Source: an uncultured Tolumonas sp.
GTDB lineage: Bacteria > Pseudomonadota > Gammaproteobacteria > Enterobacterales > Aeromonadaceae
Reading direction: 5' to 3'
Assembly (NCBI RefSeq): GCF_963556105.2
Contig: NZ_OY829944.1
Location: forward strand, 2,323,515 to 2,387,514
Length of the DNA stretch: 64,000 bases
Shown: positions 52,008-61,448 of the stretch, one piece after another
Layout of the letters: each line of letters opens with the position of its first letter
Numbering within the stretch: position 1 is the first letter of the stretch
Notes under the pieces: generated by a model
What the model saw: the letters and a program-made list of their open reading frames with translations, nothing else
The model's database searches: none
What the model was told of the DNA's origin: nothing
Made by a program: the position numbers and the translations under genes

Positions 52008-52658
52008 ATGCAGAAAAAAGCCGTTATTTTTGATATGGATGGTGTATTGATCGACTCCGAACCCTTTTGGCAACAAGCACAAATTGATGTGCTAAAAGAA
52101 TTAGGCGTAGAAATTACTGTTGAGGAATGCGAACAAACCATGGGCCTGCGTATCGACGCCCTTGTTGCACATTGGTATGCCAAACACCGCTGGGAAGGCC
52201 CGGGTATTGAAGAAACCGCCAGCACTATTGTCGGCCGTGTAGCAAGCCATGTCATGTTGTCAGGGGTCGCGAAAGAAGGCGTTTTGGATGCATTGAAAAT
52301 CATTGCGGATCAAGGATTAGCCATTGGCTTAGCAACCTCCTCCCCTATGGCATTGGTTAATGCAGTTTTAGCGCGTCTGGAAATCGGTCACTATTTTTCT
52401 ATCTGCCATTCCGCTGAATTTGAAGAATACGGTAAACCACACCCGGCGGTTTATTTACAAACAGCCGTACAAATGGGTTTTCACCCTAAAGAGTGTATCG
52501 CCATTGAAGATAGTTTTAACGGGCTACTGGCGGCCAAAGCAGCTACTATGAAAACCATTGTGATACCGGAAGCTATCCAGGCCAACAACCCGCATTTTTC
52601 AATTGCTGATATTCGCTTATCCAGTCTAAGCGACCTCACAGTTGAACACTTAATGTAG
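52008..52658 (+). CDS. hxpB: Hexitol phosphatase (HAD family)
   Basis: 216 residues resembling E. coli HxpB/YniC. Motif I FDMDGVLIDSEPFWQ (nucleophile Asp near 9), GLRIDALVAHWYAKHRWEGP cap-domain segment shared with YniC, motif II LATSSPMALV, motif III Lys in EYGKPHP, motif IV AIEDSFNGLLAAKAA. Broad hexose/hexitol phosphate phosphatase in E. coli, including 2-deoxyglucose 6-phosphate. Start ATG preceded by an A/T-rich leader with CAGAGAA. Confidence 0.88.
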   Translation: MQKKAVIFDMDGVLIDSEPFWQQAQIDVLKELGVEITVEECEQTMGLRIDALVAHWYAKHRWEGPGIEETASTIVGRVASHVMLSGVAKEGVLDALKIIADQGLAIGLATSSPMALVNAVLARLEIGHYFSICHSAEFEEYGKPHPAVYLQTAVQMGFHPKECIAIEDSFNGLLAAKAATMKTIVIPEAIQANNPHFSIADIRLSSLSDLTVEHLM

Positions 52659-52680
52659 AAAAATAAAGATAGAAAAACAA

Positions 52681-52712
52681 AAAGCCCGCTAGTTAAGCGG
52701 GCTTTCTTTTTT
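52681..52712. terminator. Bidirectional terminator between hxpB and aroG
   Basis: AAAGCCCGCT, AGTTA loop, AGCGGGCTTTCTTTTTT between convergent genes. Confidence 0.92.
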
Positions 52713-52729
52713 AGCATCACGCGGAAATA

Positions 52730-53779
52730 TTAACTGCGACGTGCTTTCACTGCGGCTGCTAACTGACGTAACAGCACAGCAGTATCATCCCAACCGATAC
52801 AGGCATCAGTGATACTCTGACCACAGATCAATTCCTGACCTTCCACCAGATCCTGACGGCCTTCAACCATGTGGCTTTCAACCATTACACCCATGATGTG
52901 GTGATTACCACCAGCGATCTGACCACAGACATCGGTACAAACTTCCATCTGCTTTTTGAATTGCTTAGAGCTGTTGGCATGGCTGAAGTCGATCATCATT
53001 TTGGTTGGCAGACCTGATTTTTCCAGATCTTTCACTACAGCCGCGACATGTTTAGCGCTGTAGTTTGGCTCTTTGCCGCCACGCAGAATGATATGACAGT
53101 CTTTATTGCCTTCCGTGGTCACAATCGCGGAATGACCAAATTTGGTAACGGATAAGAAATTATGGGAAGCACCTGCGGCGCTGATCGCATCGATCGCCAC
53201 TTTAGTCGTGCCGTCAGTGCCATTTTTGAAACCAACCGGGCAAGACAGACCTGAAGCCAGTTCACGGTGGACCTGAGATTCGGTAGTACGCGCGCCAATT
53301 GCGCCCCAGCTCATCAGATCAGCCATATATTGTGGCGTGATCATATCCAGGAATTCAGTTGCAGTTGGCATACCCATGTTGTTCAGATCCAACAGCAGTT
53401 TACGGCCAATGCGCAAACCATCGTTGATCTTATAGGTGTTATCCAAGTAAGGGTCGTTGATCAGACCTTTCCAACCAACAGTCGTACGTGGTTTTTCAAA
53501 ATAGACACGCATGACGATTTCCAGCTGATCTTTCAGCTCTTCACGCATGGCCAGCAAACGTTTGCCATATTCAATCGCCACTTCAGGATCATGAATAGAA
53601 CATGGGCCGATCACTACCAGCAGACGCTCATCCTGATCATTGAGAATATTGTGAATCGCCTGACGACTTTCAAATGCCGTTTGAGTAGCAGTTTCAGTAG
53701 CAGGATACCGCTCCAACAGTGCGATTGGCGGTAATAATTCTTTAATTTCTTTGATCCTTACATCGTCTGTCTGATACAT
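52730..53779 (-). CDS. aroG: 3-deoxy-7-phosphoheptulonate synthase (AroG type)
   Basis: 349 residues from ATG 53779 (MYQTDDVRIKEIKELLPPIALLE); adjacent ATG 53782 is too near the AGAGG site. First enzyme of the shikimate pathway, condensing PEP and erythrose 4-phosphate. Motifs: VVIGPCSIHDP, RVYFEKPRTTVGWKGLINDP, GARTTESQVHRE, GFKNGTDG, IDFSHANSSKQ with the metal His, and ITDACIGW. Overall similarity is nearest to E. coli AroG, the Phe-sensitive isozyme, but the feedback specificity is inferred. Confidence 0.92.
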   Translation of the reverse strand: MYQTDDVRIKEIKELLPPIALLERYPATETATQTAFESRQAIHNILNDQDERLLVVIGPCSIHDPEVAIEYGKRLLAMREELKDQLEIVMRVYFEKPRTTVGWKGLINDPYLDNTYKINDGLRIGRKLLLDLNNMGMPTATEFLDMITPQYMADLMSWGAIGARTTESQVHRELASGLSCPVGFKNGTDGTTKVAIDAISAAGASHNFLSVTKFGHSAIVTTEGNKDCHIILRGGKEPNYSAKHVAAVVKDLEKSGLPTKMMIDFSHANSSKQFKKQMEVCTDVCGQIAGGNHHIMGVMVESHMVEGRQDLVEGQELICGQSITDACIGWDDTAVLLRQLAAAVKARRS

Positions 53780-53908
53780 CATGACCTCTGTGCAATTTCT
53801 ATGTACAGGCAATTCCGGTTTGCCCGTTTGTGGCGAATTAATCTAGTTAGATTGCACCTTCGCGTCAATCATATTGTGACTTTGTTCGCCCATGCGCCTT
53901 GCACAGGG

Positions 53909-53914
53909 TATAAT
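53909..53914 (+). promoter_or_regulatory. -10 element of the DEAD-box helicase gene
   Basis: Perfect TATAAT 41 bases before the preferred TTG start. It lies inside the longer open frame that begins at 53892, which argues against that upstream ATG as start. Confidence 0.5.
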
Positions 53915-53954
53915 GGCTGAAAAGATATCCGCCCATTCAATCAGGAGATTTACA

Positions 53955-55361
53955 TTGCGCTTTGCTGAACTGACTATGCATAAACGCTTAAAAGAGGCCA
54001 TGGCGCATCTCGACTACACCGAGATGACCGAAGTGCAGGCTCAGACTATCCCTTATGCGCTAATCGGGCGCGATCTGGCTGTGGCTTCCAAGACAGGTTC
54101 CGGTAAAACACTGGCCTATCTGATCCCGTTGATGCATCGACTGTTAACCTCCAGAGCGCTGTCTACTCGTGGCCCGCGGGCACTGATCTTGGCGCCGACG
54201 CGTGAGTTGGCAAAACAGGTGTATGCCCAACTGCGTTTTCTGGTAGCAGGAACGCAAGTGCATTGCAGCTTGGTGCTGGGTGGTGAAAATTTTAACGAAC
54301 AGATCAAATCTCTGCGCAAAACGCCGGAAATTTTGGTCGCGACACCAGGTCGTCTGCTTAACCATTTAAAAGCGCGCAGTTTCTTGTTTGATGGCGTGGA
54401 AATTTTGGTGCTCGACGAAGCAGATCGTATGTTAGATCTGGGTTTTGCTGACGCATTAAAAGCAATCCATTCCGCCGCATCGCACCGTTTACGTCAAACC
54501 TGGCTGTTCTCGGCAACGTTGAATCATCAATCAGTGGAAATGTTGTCAGGGTATATTCTGAAAGCGCCACAGACGATTTCCATTGGTGAAATGCATGCAG
54601 TTCATGCCGATATCAATGAAGTCTTCCATTTATGTGACCATCTCGATCACAAACAGGCTTTGCTAAAACATCTCCTATCACAACCCGATTACCAACAAGC
54701 GATCGTCTTTTTGGCTACGCGTGAAGATACTGAACGTTTGGCGAAGCAATACAGCGAATGGAATATTCCTGCATTGGCATTATCCGGCGATATGAAACAG
54801 GCACAACGTAACCAAGTGATCGATCAATTCTCTCGTGGTCACGCCAAAGTATTATTCACCACGGATGTAGCGGCGCGCGGATTAGATTTGTCGCACGTAT
54901 CGCTGGTGGTGAACTTTGATATGCCAAAATTACCTGAAGAGTATATTCACCGCATTGGGCGAACAGGCCGTGCGGGTAATCAAGGTAATGCAGTGTCATT
55001 GATCAGCCCCAAAGATTGGTCATCATTCCAAGGCTTATTAGCATTACAACGCCGCGAAGTGACATTCACCACTATTCCTGGTTTGGAAGGCAAATTCAAA
55101 GGCGTTCTGGCTCCGAAAAAGACTAAATTCTCCGGCAAAGGCGCTCATCCGCTGGCAGAAGCAAAGGCGGCTGCAGCTCAAGGCAAACGTCCTTTCAATA
55201 AAAATGCTGCGAAGGGGCCCGTTCGGAAAGAGTCTAAAAACCGACCTGCGCGTAATGCGACGCAAAATGTGGGCGACATTGATGGCTTTGCACCTGTACG
55301 CAAGAAAGCGCCTACTGAAGTTGCGTATGTCGAGAGAGATACTGATAACGAAGTAGAATAA
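53955..55361 (+). CDS. DEAD-box RNA helicase
   Basis: 468 residues from TTG 53955 (reading RFAELTMHKRLKEAM) with AGGAG 7-8 bases upstream. Complete helicase core: Q motif around TEMTEVQAQTIP, motif I ASKTGSGKT, Ia PTRELA, Ib TPGR, II DEAD, III SAT, IV IVFLATRE, V TTDVAARGLDL, VI HRIGRTGRAG. A basic low-complexity tail (about 380-468; KGKRPFNKNAAKGPVRK-like) follows. Similar to the SrmB/RhlE group of ribosome-assembly and cold-growth helicases; I cannot name the exact orthologue. Convergent with the hybrid kinase gene. Confidence 0.9.
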   Translation: MRFAELTMHKRLKEAMAHLDYTEMTEVQAQTIPYALIGRDLAVASKTGSGKTLAYLIPLMHRLLTSRALSTRGPRALILAPTRELAKQVYAQLRFLVAGTQVHCSLVLGGENFNEQIKSLRKTPEILVATPGRLLNHLKARSFLFDGVEILVLDEADRMLDLGFADALKAIHSAASHRLRQTWLFSATLNHQSVEMLSGYILKAPQTISIGEMHAVHADINEVFHLCDHLDHKQALLKHLLSQPDYQQAIVFLATREDTERLAKQYSEWNIPALALSGDMKQAQRNQVIDQFSRGHAKVLFTTDVAARGLDLSHVSLVVNFDMPKLPEEYIHRIGRTGRAGNQGNAVSLISPKDWSSFQGLLALQRREVTFTTIPGLEGKFKGVLAPKKTKFSGKGAHPLAEAKAAAAQGKRPFNKNAAKGPVRKESKNRPARNATQNVGDIDGFAPVRKKAPTEVAYVERDTDNEVE

Positions 55362-55363
55362 AA

Positions 55364-55401
55364 ACTGATAGCCGGTTGATTTAGTTCAACCGGCTATCAG
55401 T
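55364..55401. terminator. Long bidirectional terminator between helicase and hybrid kinase genes
   Basis: Perfect 16-base arms ACTGATAGCCGGTTGA and TCAACCGGCTATCAGT with a six-base loop, A-tract before and TTT after. The kinase stop codon lies in the right arm. Confidence 0.9.
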
Positions 55402-57421
55402 TTAATCTGCTGTACAGCGCCTGCCATGAGGCCTCAGCCACATTTGTCGTTGCCTGCAATAGCGCAACTATGTTCGGTTTTGATTCACGGCAGGCCACTT
55501 CTAACTGACCACACATATCCTGTAACGCAACAGCACCAAGTGCACCAGCGGTGCTTTTCACGGCATGGGCATGTTTCGCACAAGCTGCAATATCGCCTTG
55601 CTTGAGCAACTCCGGCAGTGCATCAAAATGCGCTTTACTCTCTTGCAGGAAAATCGCGACCAGCTGTTTAAATAAATCAGGGCTGGTATCACTGATCAAT
55701 GTTTGAATAATGGTTTCATCAAGTATCGGTTTAGTAGTTCCAACCATAGCGACAGGTGCAAGTACTGGCTCTTCGCTGTTTTCAACTACACTATCTTTAT
55801 GCAATGCCCAGCGCTTTAACATGGCATAGAGCTGCTCCCGCTGCAGTGGTTTACTCAAATAATCATTCATTCCCGCTTCTAAACACGCATCACGATCATG
55901 CGCAAAGGCATGAGCGGTCATCGCTAATATCGGTAATGTTTGATAATGCCCGCCTAAAGCCCGGATGCGGCGTGAAGCTTCCAAACCATCCATACCTGGC
56001 ATGGACACATCCATCAGCACTACATCAAACGCCGCTTTTTGTACCTGTTCAATCGCCTCATAGCCATTATTTGCAATAGTGATCTGACAACCGACTTTTT
56101 CCAGCATCGCCGTTGCGACCATTTGGTTTGTCAGACTATCCTCTACTAACAATGCAGTGATAGGTAATAACTCCATCTCACCAGCCGAACTTTTTTCATG
56201 CACAACACCGCTGGTTTTCACCGGCAATGTAAACCAGAACGTACTGCCCACACCGGCAACCGAATAACAGCCGATTTTGCCACCCATCAGCATGACTAAT
56301 CGGGCCGTGATAGCCAGCCCAAGCCCAGAACCACCAAAACGACGATCGAGATTAGTGTCGACTTGTGAAAATTCCTGAAATAGACGAAGTTGATCTTGTC
56401 GGGAAATCCCAATGCCCGTATCACTGATATGAAACACCATCATCGGTACAGAATCTAAGTTATGCTGATCTTCAGGTAACATGCGCACAGAGATGTTTAC
56501 GCTGCCAGATTCGGTGAATTTAATCGCATTAGCCAACAGATTTTGCAGTATCTGACGCAGCCGTGATGGATCTGCAGAAACAACCTCAGGAATGTTATCC
56601 CCGATACTCAAACCGAAATGCAGTTTTTTTATCAGCGCCTCTTTTTCAAACAAAGCGGCTAATCCATCCAATAAATCATGCAGCTTGAATGACGTGGCAA
56701 CTAATTCCAATCGACCCGCTTCGATACGGGAAAAATCCAATACATCATTAACTAGTTGCAATAATGACCGGCCACCTTCACAAACCCCTTGGGTCAATTT
56801 ACGTTGACGCTCATCTAAATGCGTTTCAAGCAGTAACTCAGAGAGGTTGATAACTGCATTCAGTGGCGTACGGATTTCGTGACTCATGGTAGCTAAAAAG
56901 TGACTTTTAGCTTTATTAGCCGCCTGAGCATCATCTCTTGCTTGGATCATGCTCTGTTGTGCCAGTTTTAAACGCTGAAATTGGCGACAACTATTCAGCG
57001 CTAACGCCAGTTTATTAACCAGCGGAACAATTTCACGAAACAAAGCATCACGAAACGGTGAGCTTCGTCCTAGCAATAACGCACCATAATCCTGGATCGG
57101 CCAGGCATAATAAAACAGCCCGGCTGACTCAAAATAACAAAGTGGAGTGGGTAAAACATCGTGATTTGTCAGACATTCTAACGAGCGGTTAATCGCCTGA
57201 TGCAAATAATGATTACGGACTGCCGCGCGTGGCAAGATATAGGTTGGTGTATAAAAATCGTCTTGTTCATCACGCAACAGGACAACGGCCGAAGCGCAAC
57301 CAAGCCCTCGCAAAAAAACTGGGATGCATTCTGCCAGCATTTTTTCCAGCTCAATGCTTTCACCAATCGACATGGCGATTTCATGCAATACTTCTTGTTC
57401 AATTAATCCCTGACGTATCAC
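55397..57421 (-). CDS. Soluble hybrid histidine kinase with receiver and Hpt domains
   Basis: 674 residues, no transmembrane segment. The N-terminal GAF-like region (about 1-145) has no recognised ligand motif. A short helix follows, then HisKA with phospho-His181 (FLATMSHEIRTPLN), HATPase_c (about 285-400; N box LANAIKFT, G1 DTGIGI, G2 GGSGLGLA), a receiver with Asp471 (LMDVSMPGMDG) and Lys525 region (YLSKPL), and a C-terminal Hpt with His619 (AHAVKS). It overlaps the FIST gene by 23 bases, so translation is coupled. Resembles NahK of Pseudomonas and VpsS of Vibrio cholerae in gene context; the Hpt could pass phosphate straight to the LuxO-like regulator. Confidence 0.9.
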   Translation of the reverse strand: MIRQGLIEQEVLHEIAMSIGESIELEKMLAECIPVFLRGLGCASAVVLLRDEQDDFYTPTYILPRAAVRNHYLHQAINRSLECLTNHDVLPTPLCYFESAGLFYYAWPIQDYGALLLGRSSPFRDALFREIVPLVNKLALALNSCRQFQRLKLAQQSMIQARDDAQAANKAKSHFLATMSHEIRTPLNAVINLSELLLETHLDERQRKLTQGVCEGGRSLLQLVNDVLDFSRIEAGRLELVATSFKLHDLLDGLAALFEKEALIKKLHFGLSIGDNIPEVVSADPSRLRQILQNLLANAIKFTESGSVNISVRMLPEDQHNLDSVPMMVFHISDTGIGISRQDQLRLFQEFSQVDTNLDRRFGGSGLGLAITARLVMLMGGKIGCYSVAGVGSTFWFTLPVKTSGVVHEKSSAGEMELLPITALLVEDSLTNQMVATAMLEKVGCQITIANNGYEAIEQVQKAAFDVVLMDVSMPGMDGLEASRRIRALGGHYQTLPILAMTAHAFAHDRDACLEAGMNDYLSKPLQREQLYAMLKRWALHKDSVVENSEEPVLAPVAMVGTTKPILDETIIQTLISDTSPDLFKQLVAIFLQESKAHFDALPELLKQGDIAACAKHAHAVKSTAGALGAVALQDMCGQLEVACRESKPNIVALLQATTNVAEASWQALYSRLN

Positions 57422-58529
57422 TGGCCAGCAATCCCACTACAGAAGTTTTGTTATAGAGTTCCAGATAATCATAGCCGCTATTAGCTATCTCCCCTAACGT
57501 CAGGGCCCCGGCAAGAGGAACATCATTCATCGATACATGGGTGATTTCCCGGGCAAATAATTCCCCAAGGAATAAAACGCGCGAAATACAATCCATAAAC
57601 AACATCAGCTGTGGTGTACGGCCTTTCAGATTTTCCATCGCTCGCTGACGAGCCCGCCCTGCAGCAGCCGAAACATAATCTGGTTTACCATGCATCACAT
57701 GCACATACGAGCCACGCCGCACTTCACCAACACAAACAATACGCTGACCTTTAAGTGCGATTGGATCACGGATCACCAGCTCATCAGCCAGTTTGGCAAT
57801 ACCAAAAGGATATGCGCGGGCAATTTCTGAAAATGGAATTTCACAAAACCGCAGGCCCGAATGATCTTCAACTACATTCCGATACACGTCGGCAGCGGGA
57901 CGCCAGTCAATCGAGATGATTTCATTACCCTCTACTTCAGTGACTTTAAACGCCCGTGAAATAGATTGCCAGCCATGTGCGACACCAATACCACTGGTGA
58001 TGTCGGCCATTAATAACAGCGCCGCATCTTGCAAAATACCTTGTGGGGTTAATACACACGGCTGATCCAGTTTTTGCAAAGTGCCACAACCACCACCGAT
58101 ATAGTTGATCTCGAGGCCATATTGATTAAATAAGCCGTCAACTAATCGCTGAACGCCTGAACTCATACCATGTACAAAGGTAAACAGCGTTCCCCGCTCC
58201 ATGTTTTGCCAGGGAAGTTGTTTTTGTAATTCAGTTTCTATCTCAACCGTTTTACTTAGCGCCGGAATAACCGCCATGCTGAATGAACAAGCAAACCCAA
58301 TTAATACAACCCCCGCGGTCAACAGCGACTTGCAATATAGAACATAGGGGAATATGCCGCCGATAATAGGTTTGGGGTTAATAACCAAGAGATTATTAAT
58401 CTCATCATGAGCGATGTCTGTCTGCGACGCCAGCAGCATCATAATGAATTTGATCTCAGGATCGTCATTCATTAACTGCAATTCAAGTTGTAACTGAGAC
58501 ACCCCTTCTGACACCAGCACACTTTTCAT
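57399..58529 (-). CDS. FIST-domain sensor protein (NosP-like)
   Basis: 376 residues. FIST N-terminal domain (about 25-235) with YIGGGCGTLQ (143-152) and GVAHGW (182-187), FIST_C (about 245-365) with the GRARQRAMEN helix, LMLFMDCISR and a GALTLGEIA segment typical of the family. No signal peptide. FIST proteins sense small ligands; the NosP branch binds haem and nitric oxide and controls a partner hybrid kinase encoded next to it, which is exactly the arrangement here. Haem binding is inferred from context, not shown by a motif I can verify. 37 bases after the LuxO-like gene. Confidence 0.82.
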   Translation of the reverse strand: MKSVLVSEGVSQLQLELQLMNDDPEIKFIMMLLASQTDIAHDEINNLLVINPKPIIGGIFPYVLYCKSLLTAGVVLIGFACSFSMAVIPALSKTVEIETELQKQLPWQNMERGTLFTFVHGMSSGVQRLVDGLFNQYGLEINYIGGGCGTLQKLDQPCVLTPQGILQDAALLLMADITSGIGVAHGWQSISRAFKVTEVEGNEIISIDWRPAADVYRNVVEDHSGLRFCEIPFSEIARAYPFGIAKLADELVIRDPIALKGQRIVCVGEVRRGSYVHVMHGKPDYVSAAAGRARQRAMENLKGRTPQLMLFMDCISRVLFLGELFAREITHVSMNDVPLAGALTLGEIANSGYDYLELYNKTSVVGLLASDTSGIN

Positions 58530-58566
58530 ACACCGACCTCATCACCATCAAAATACGCTATGACTT

Positions 58567-59952
58567 TCACGTCGATTGCCATGCCAGTCGTTTGCGATAG
58601 ATAGTCGATGGGCTCAACTCAAGTAAAGTTGCTGCCTGAGGAATATTGCCATCACATGCTGCAATGGCATTTTCGATGGTTTCTTTTTCTACCAACCACA
58701 TGGGGCGAATTGTTTCCATACTGTTCACAACTACAAGTGGCGCGACTACGGCTGCTTTTTGTGGAATTACAGCTACGGGCACAGAGTTCAGTGGCGGCGG
58801 GAACATAATCGGTAACACACGGTCGCCATCATGCAAAACAACCACATTACGGATCACATTCTGCAATTGCCGCACGTTACCAGGCCATTCGTAATTCAGC
58901 ATCATTTGAGCAGACTCGGGGCTGAAATCAGAAAAATGTTTATTCTCTTCAGTCGCAAATTGCCTCAGGAAATTTCGGGCGATCGCTAATACATCCTCAC
59001 CCCGTTCACGCAATGGAGGTAACGCTACCGGTATAACATGCAACCGGTAGTAGAGATCTTCGCGGAAACGCCCAGCCTGCACTTCAGCAATCGGGTCACG
59101 ATTTGTCGCACAAACAAAGCGCACATCTACGCTTTCCAGTTTACTGCCACCAACCCGCTGGAATGTACCTGTTTGAATAAAGCGTAATAATTTGGATTGT
59201 AAATCCAATTCCATTTCGCAGATTTCATCGAGGAACAATGTGCCGCCATTCGCCCGGGATGCCGCCCCTTCCCGATCACTTTGTGCGCCAGTAAAAGCGC
59301 CTTTAACATGGCCGAAAATCTCACTTTCGATCAAATCGCGCGGAATAGCCGCACAATTTAAAACCACCAGTGGTTGATCTTTTCGTGGGCTGATTTTGTG
59401 TAATGTTTCTGCGCAAACTTCTTTGCCGGTACCACTTTCCCCAGTAATAAAGACGGTTGCTTTACTCGGTGCGGCACTTTCCAATATGCGGTAAACCGCC
59501 TGCATCGACAGTGAACTACCGATAAAACCACCAAAGCCTGAGTGGTCATAATTGGCTCGGTAAGTATCCACCAGTGAGGCTAATTGCTGGTGTTTAGCGG
59601 CATTGCGTACTGTCGTGCACAAGCGTTTGCCATCAAACGGTTTGGTCAAAAAATCAAATGCGCTGTGCCGCATCGCTTCAACAGCAATATCAACAGAACC
59701 ATGAGCTGTGATCACCACGACACTGGTTGGTAACCCTTGTTCACTCACGTAGCGCAGCAGCGCCATACCATCCATGTCGGGTAATTCCAGATCAAGCAAC
59801 AGCACTTGCGGCGGTTGCTCTTTCAACGCATCCAACCCATCCTGACCGAGACGAAAGGCCTTGATTTGGTAGGGTTCTGCACGTAAATAATCCTGATAGA
59901 GCATGGACAGCATCTCGCTGTCTTCTACCAAATAAACCAGTGGACTCGACAT
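58567..59952 (-). CDS. luxO: LuxO-like sigma54-dependent response regulator
   Basis: 461 residues. Receiver domain with Asp54 (LLLDLELPDMDG) and TAHGS/Lys KPF region; AAA+ sigma54 activator domain with Walker A GESGTGKE, GAFTGA loop (HVKGAFTGAQSD), Walker B GGTLFLDEI and RFREDLYYRL; C-terminal Fis-type HTH (AIAACDGNIPQAATLLELSPSTIYRK). Several stretches match Vibrio LuxO closely: FIGSSLSMQAVYR, ESAAPSKATVFITGESGTGK, KLLRFIQTGTFQ and SPSTIYRK. In vibrios luxU follows luxO; here a FIST gene and a hybrid kinase follow. It may be the LuxO orthologue or a paralogue. First gene of the operon. Confidence 0.85.
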   Translation of the reverse strand: MSSPLVYLVEDSEMLSMLYQDYLRAEPYQIKAFRLGQDGLDALKEQPPQVLLLDLELPDMDGMALLRYVSEQGLPTSVVVITAHGSVDIAVEAMRHSAFDFLTKPFDGKRLCTTVRNAAKHQQLASLVDTYRANYDHSGFGGFIGSSLSMQAVYRILESAAPSKATVFITGESGTGKEVCAETLHKISPRKDQPLVVLNCAAIPRDLIESEIFGHVKGAFTGAQSDREGAASRANGGTLFLDEICEMELDLQSKLLRFIQTGTFQRVGGSKLESVDVRFVCATNRDPIAEVQAGRFREDLYYRLHVIPVALPPLRERGEDVLAIARNFLRQFATEENKHFSDFSPESAQMMLNYEWPGNVRQLQNVIRNVVVLHDGDRVLPIMFPPPLNSVPVAVIPQKAAVVAPLVVVNSMETIRPMWLVEKETIENAIAACDGNIPQAATLLELSPSTIYRKRLAWQST

Positions 59953-59985
59953 TGTTATTCTCTTTGTTTTAGTGCTCTGTTTACC

Positions 59986-60014
59986 AGTTTAGCATTCAGA
60001 TTTATTCGTTACAA
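59986..60014 (-). promoter_or_regulatory. Possible promoter of the LuxO-FIST-kinase operon
   Basis: Minus strand TTGTAA (60009-60014), 17-bp spacer, TAAACT (59986-59991), four matches each, about 35 bases before the start codon. Confidence 0.4.
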
Positions 60015-60076
60015 AAGCACTCTTATGATACGCTTTGCCAATCAACCCTGCCATGTAACATCGTGTTTTCTATCGC

Positions 60077-61447
60077 ATGTCATCACTATTTCAGCTTAAA
60101 ACATTTCCAATTCAATCTGCCACGCAACAGATGTTTGCCAAGATTGCTCATATGCCATGGGCGGTGTTATTAGAATCTGCCAGCCCTGACCATATTGATA
60201 GCCGGTTTGATATTTTTTCGGCTGACCCGATAGCCACGCTACAAACAACGGGCGATATCACCACAATCACGGAAGGTGCGCATACGGAATATTCCAAAGC
60301 CGCGCCGTTACAATTATTGAAAGAAACTCAACGTCGTCATTTTGGACCAGATATTAGCTATCACGGAGAATTACCGTTTATCGGCGGTGCTATCGGCCTA
60401 TTGGGATATGACTTAGGCCGTCGTATTGAAAAAATCCCGGTACATGCTGAACGTGATATCAATTTACCTGAACTGGCGGTCGGTATTTATGACTGGGCAT
60501 GGATCGTTGATCATCAGACCCAACAGATGCATTTCTTAGTCTGCGGTTCTGAAGAACAAATGGAATCACGGTGGGATTGGTGGCAACAACAAGTAGCCGT
60601 CATCGCAAAACCATTCAACCTCATATCAGGCTGGCAGTCTAATCTTTCTCAAGCGGCCTATACTGAGCGATTTAACGCAATTCAACGCTATCTGCGCGCT
60701 GGTGATTGTTATCAAATTAATCTAACCCAGCGTTTTCACACTCATTATTCAGGTGATGAATGGCAAGCCTATTGCCAGTTAGCACAAGTAAATCAGGCAC
60801 CATTTTCAGCGTTTATGCGTCTGCCAGACGCTGCAATTCTCAGCTTATCGCCAGAACGCTTTCTGGCACTTAATAATCGCGAAATTGAAACCAAACCGAT
60901 CAAGGGAACGCGCCCTCGCTTTGTTGATCCACAAGCGGATCAGGCCAGTATCACTGAATTACAAAACTCGCCGAAAGATCGGGCGGAAAATCTCATGATT
61001 GTTGACCTGTTACGTAACGATATAGGCCGGGTGTCAAAACCGGGCACAGTACGTGTGCCCAAGCTGTTTGATATCGAATCATTCAAGGCCGTACACCATC
61101 TGGTTTCGACCGTGACCAGTTCATTAGCCGATCAATACAGTGCTGTTGAACTGCTCGAAGCCTGTTTTCCTGGTGGTTCGATCACTGGTGCACCCAAAGT
61201 CCGGGCGATGGAAATTATTGAAGAGCTCGAACCACACCGCCGTTCGGCCTATTGTGGCAGCATGTTTTATATCAGCCGACATGGGCGCATGGATTCCAGT
61301 ATCACCATTCGTACCCTGATCGCATGGCAACAACAACTTTATGTCTGGGCGGGTGGCGGTATTGTGGCTGATTCTGATGTCGATGCGGAATATCAGGAAA
61401 CATTTGATAAATTAGCGAAGATATTGCCGATCCTGGAACAGTCATAG
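60077..61447 (+). CDS. pabB: Aminodeoxychorismate synthase component I
   Basis: 456 residues (E. coli PabB 453). Chorismate-utilising enzyme that makes 4-amino-4-deoxychorismate for folate with PabA ammonia. The conserved PIKGTRPR carries the active-site Lys. Also present are RAENLMIVDLLRNDIGRV, SFKAVHHLVSTVTS, CFPGGSITGAPKVRAMEIIEELEP, and YCGSMFYIS. The N-terminal part shows IGGAIGLLGYDLGRRIE. nudL follows after one base, as in E. coli. Confidence 0.95.
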   Translation: MSSLFQLKTFPIQSATQQMFAKIAHMPWAVLLESASPDHIDSRFDIFSADPIATLQTTGDITTITEGAHTEYSKAAPLQLLKETQRRHFGPDISYHGELPFIGGAIGLLGYDLGRRIEKIPVHAERDINLPELAVGIYDWAWIVDHQTQQMHFLVCGSEEQMESRWDWWQQQVAVIAKPFNLISGWQSNLSQAAYTERFNAIQRYLRAGDCYQINLTQRFHTHYSGDEWQAYCQLAQVNQAPFSAFMRLPDAAILSLSPERFLALNNREIETKPIKGTRPRFVDPQADQASITELQNSPKDRAENLMIVDLLRNDIGRVSKPGTVRVPKLFDIESFKAVHHLVSTVTSSLADQYSAVELLEACFPGGSITGAPKVRAMEIIEELEPHRRSAYCGSMFYISRHGRMDSSITIRTLIAWQQQLYVWAGGGIVADSDVDAEYQETFDKLAKILPILEQS

Positions 61448-61448
61448 C

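Noticed and set aside
53840-53853. AATCTAGTTAGATT upstream of aroG as a TrpR or TyrR operator
   Set aside because: Only six-base arms and a partial match to the TrpR consensus; no TyrR box (TGTAAA-N6-TTTACA) is present.
53892-53954. Upstream ATG start for the DEAD-box helicase
   Set aside because: The segment contains a perfect -10 TATAAT, and AGGAG stands directly before the TTG at 53955 where family similarity begins.
60019-60050. Sigma54-type -24/-12 site (TGGCAGG...TTGGC) upstream of the LuxO-like gene
   Set aside because: Spacing is one base too long and the TTGC core is not matched; a sigma70-like pair is nearer the start.
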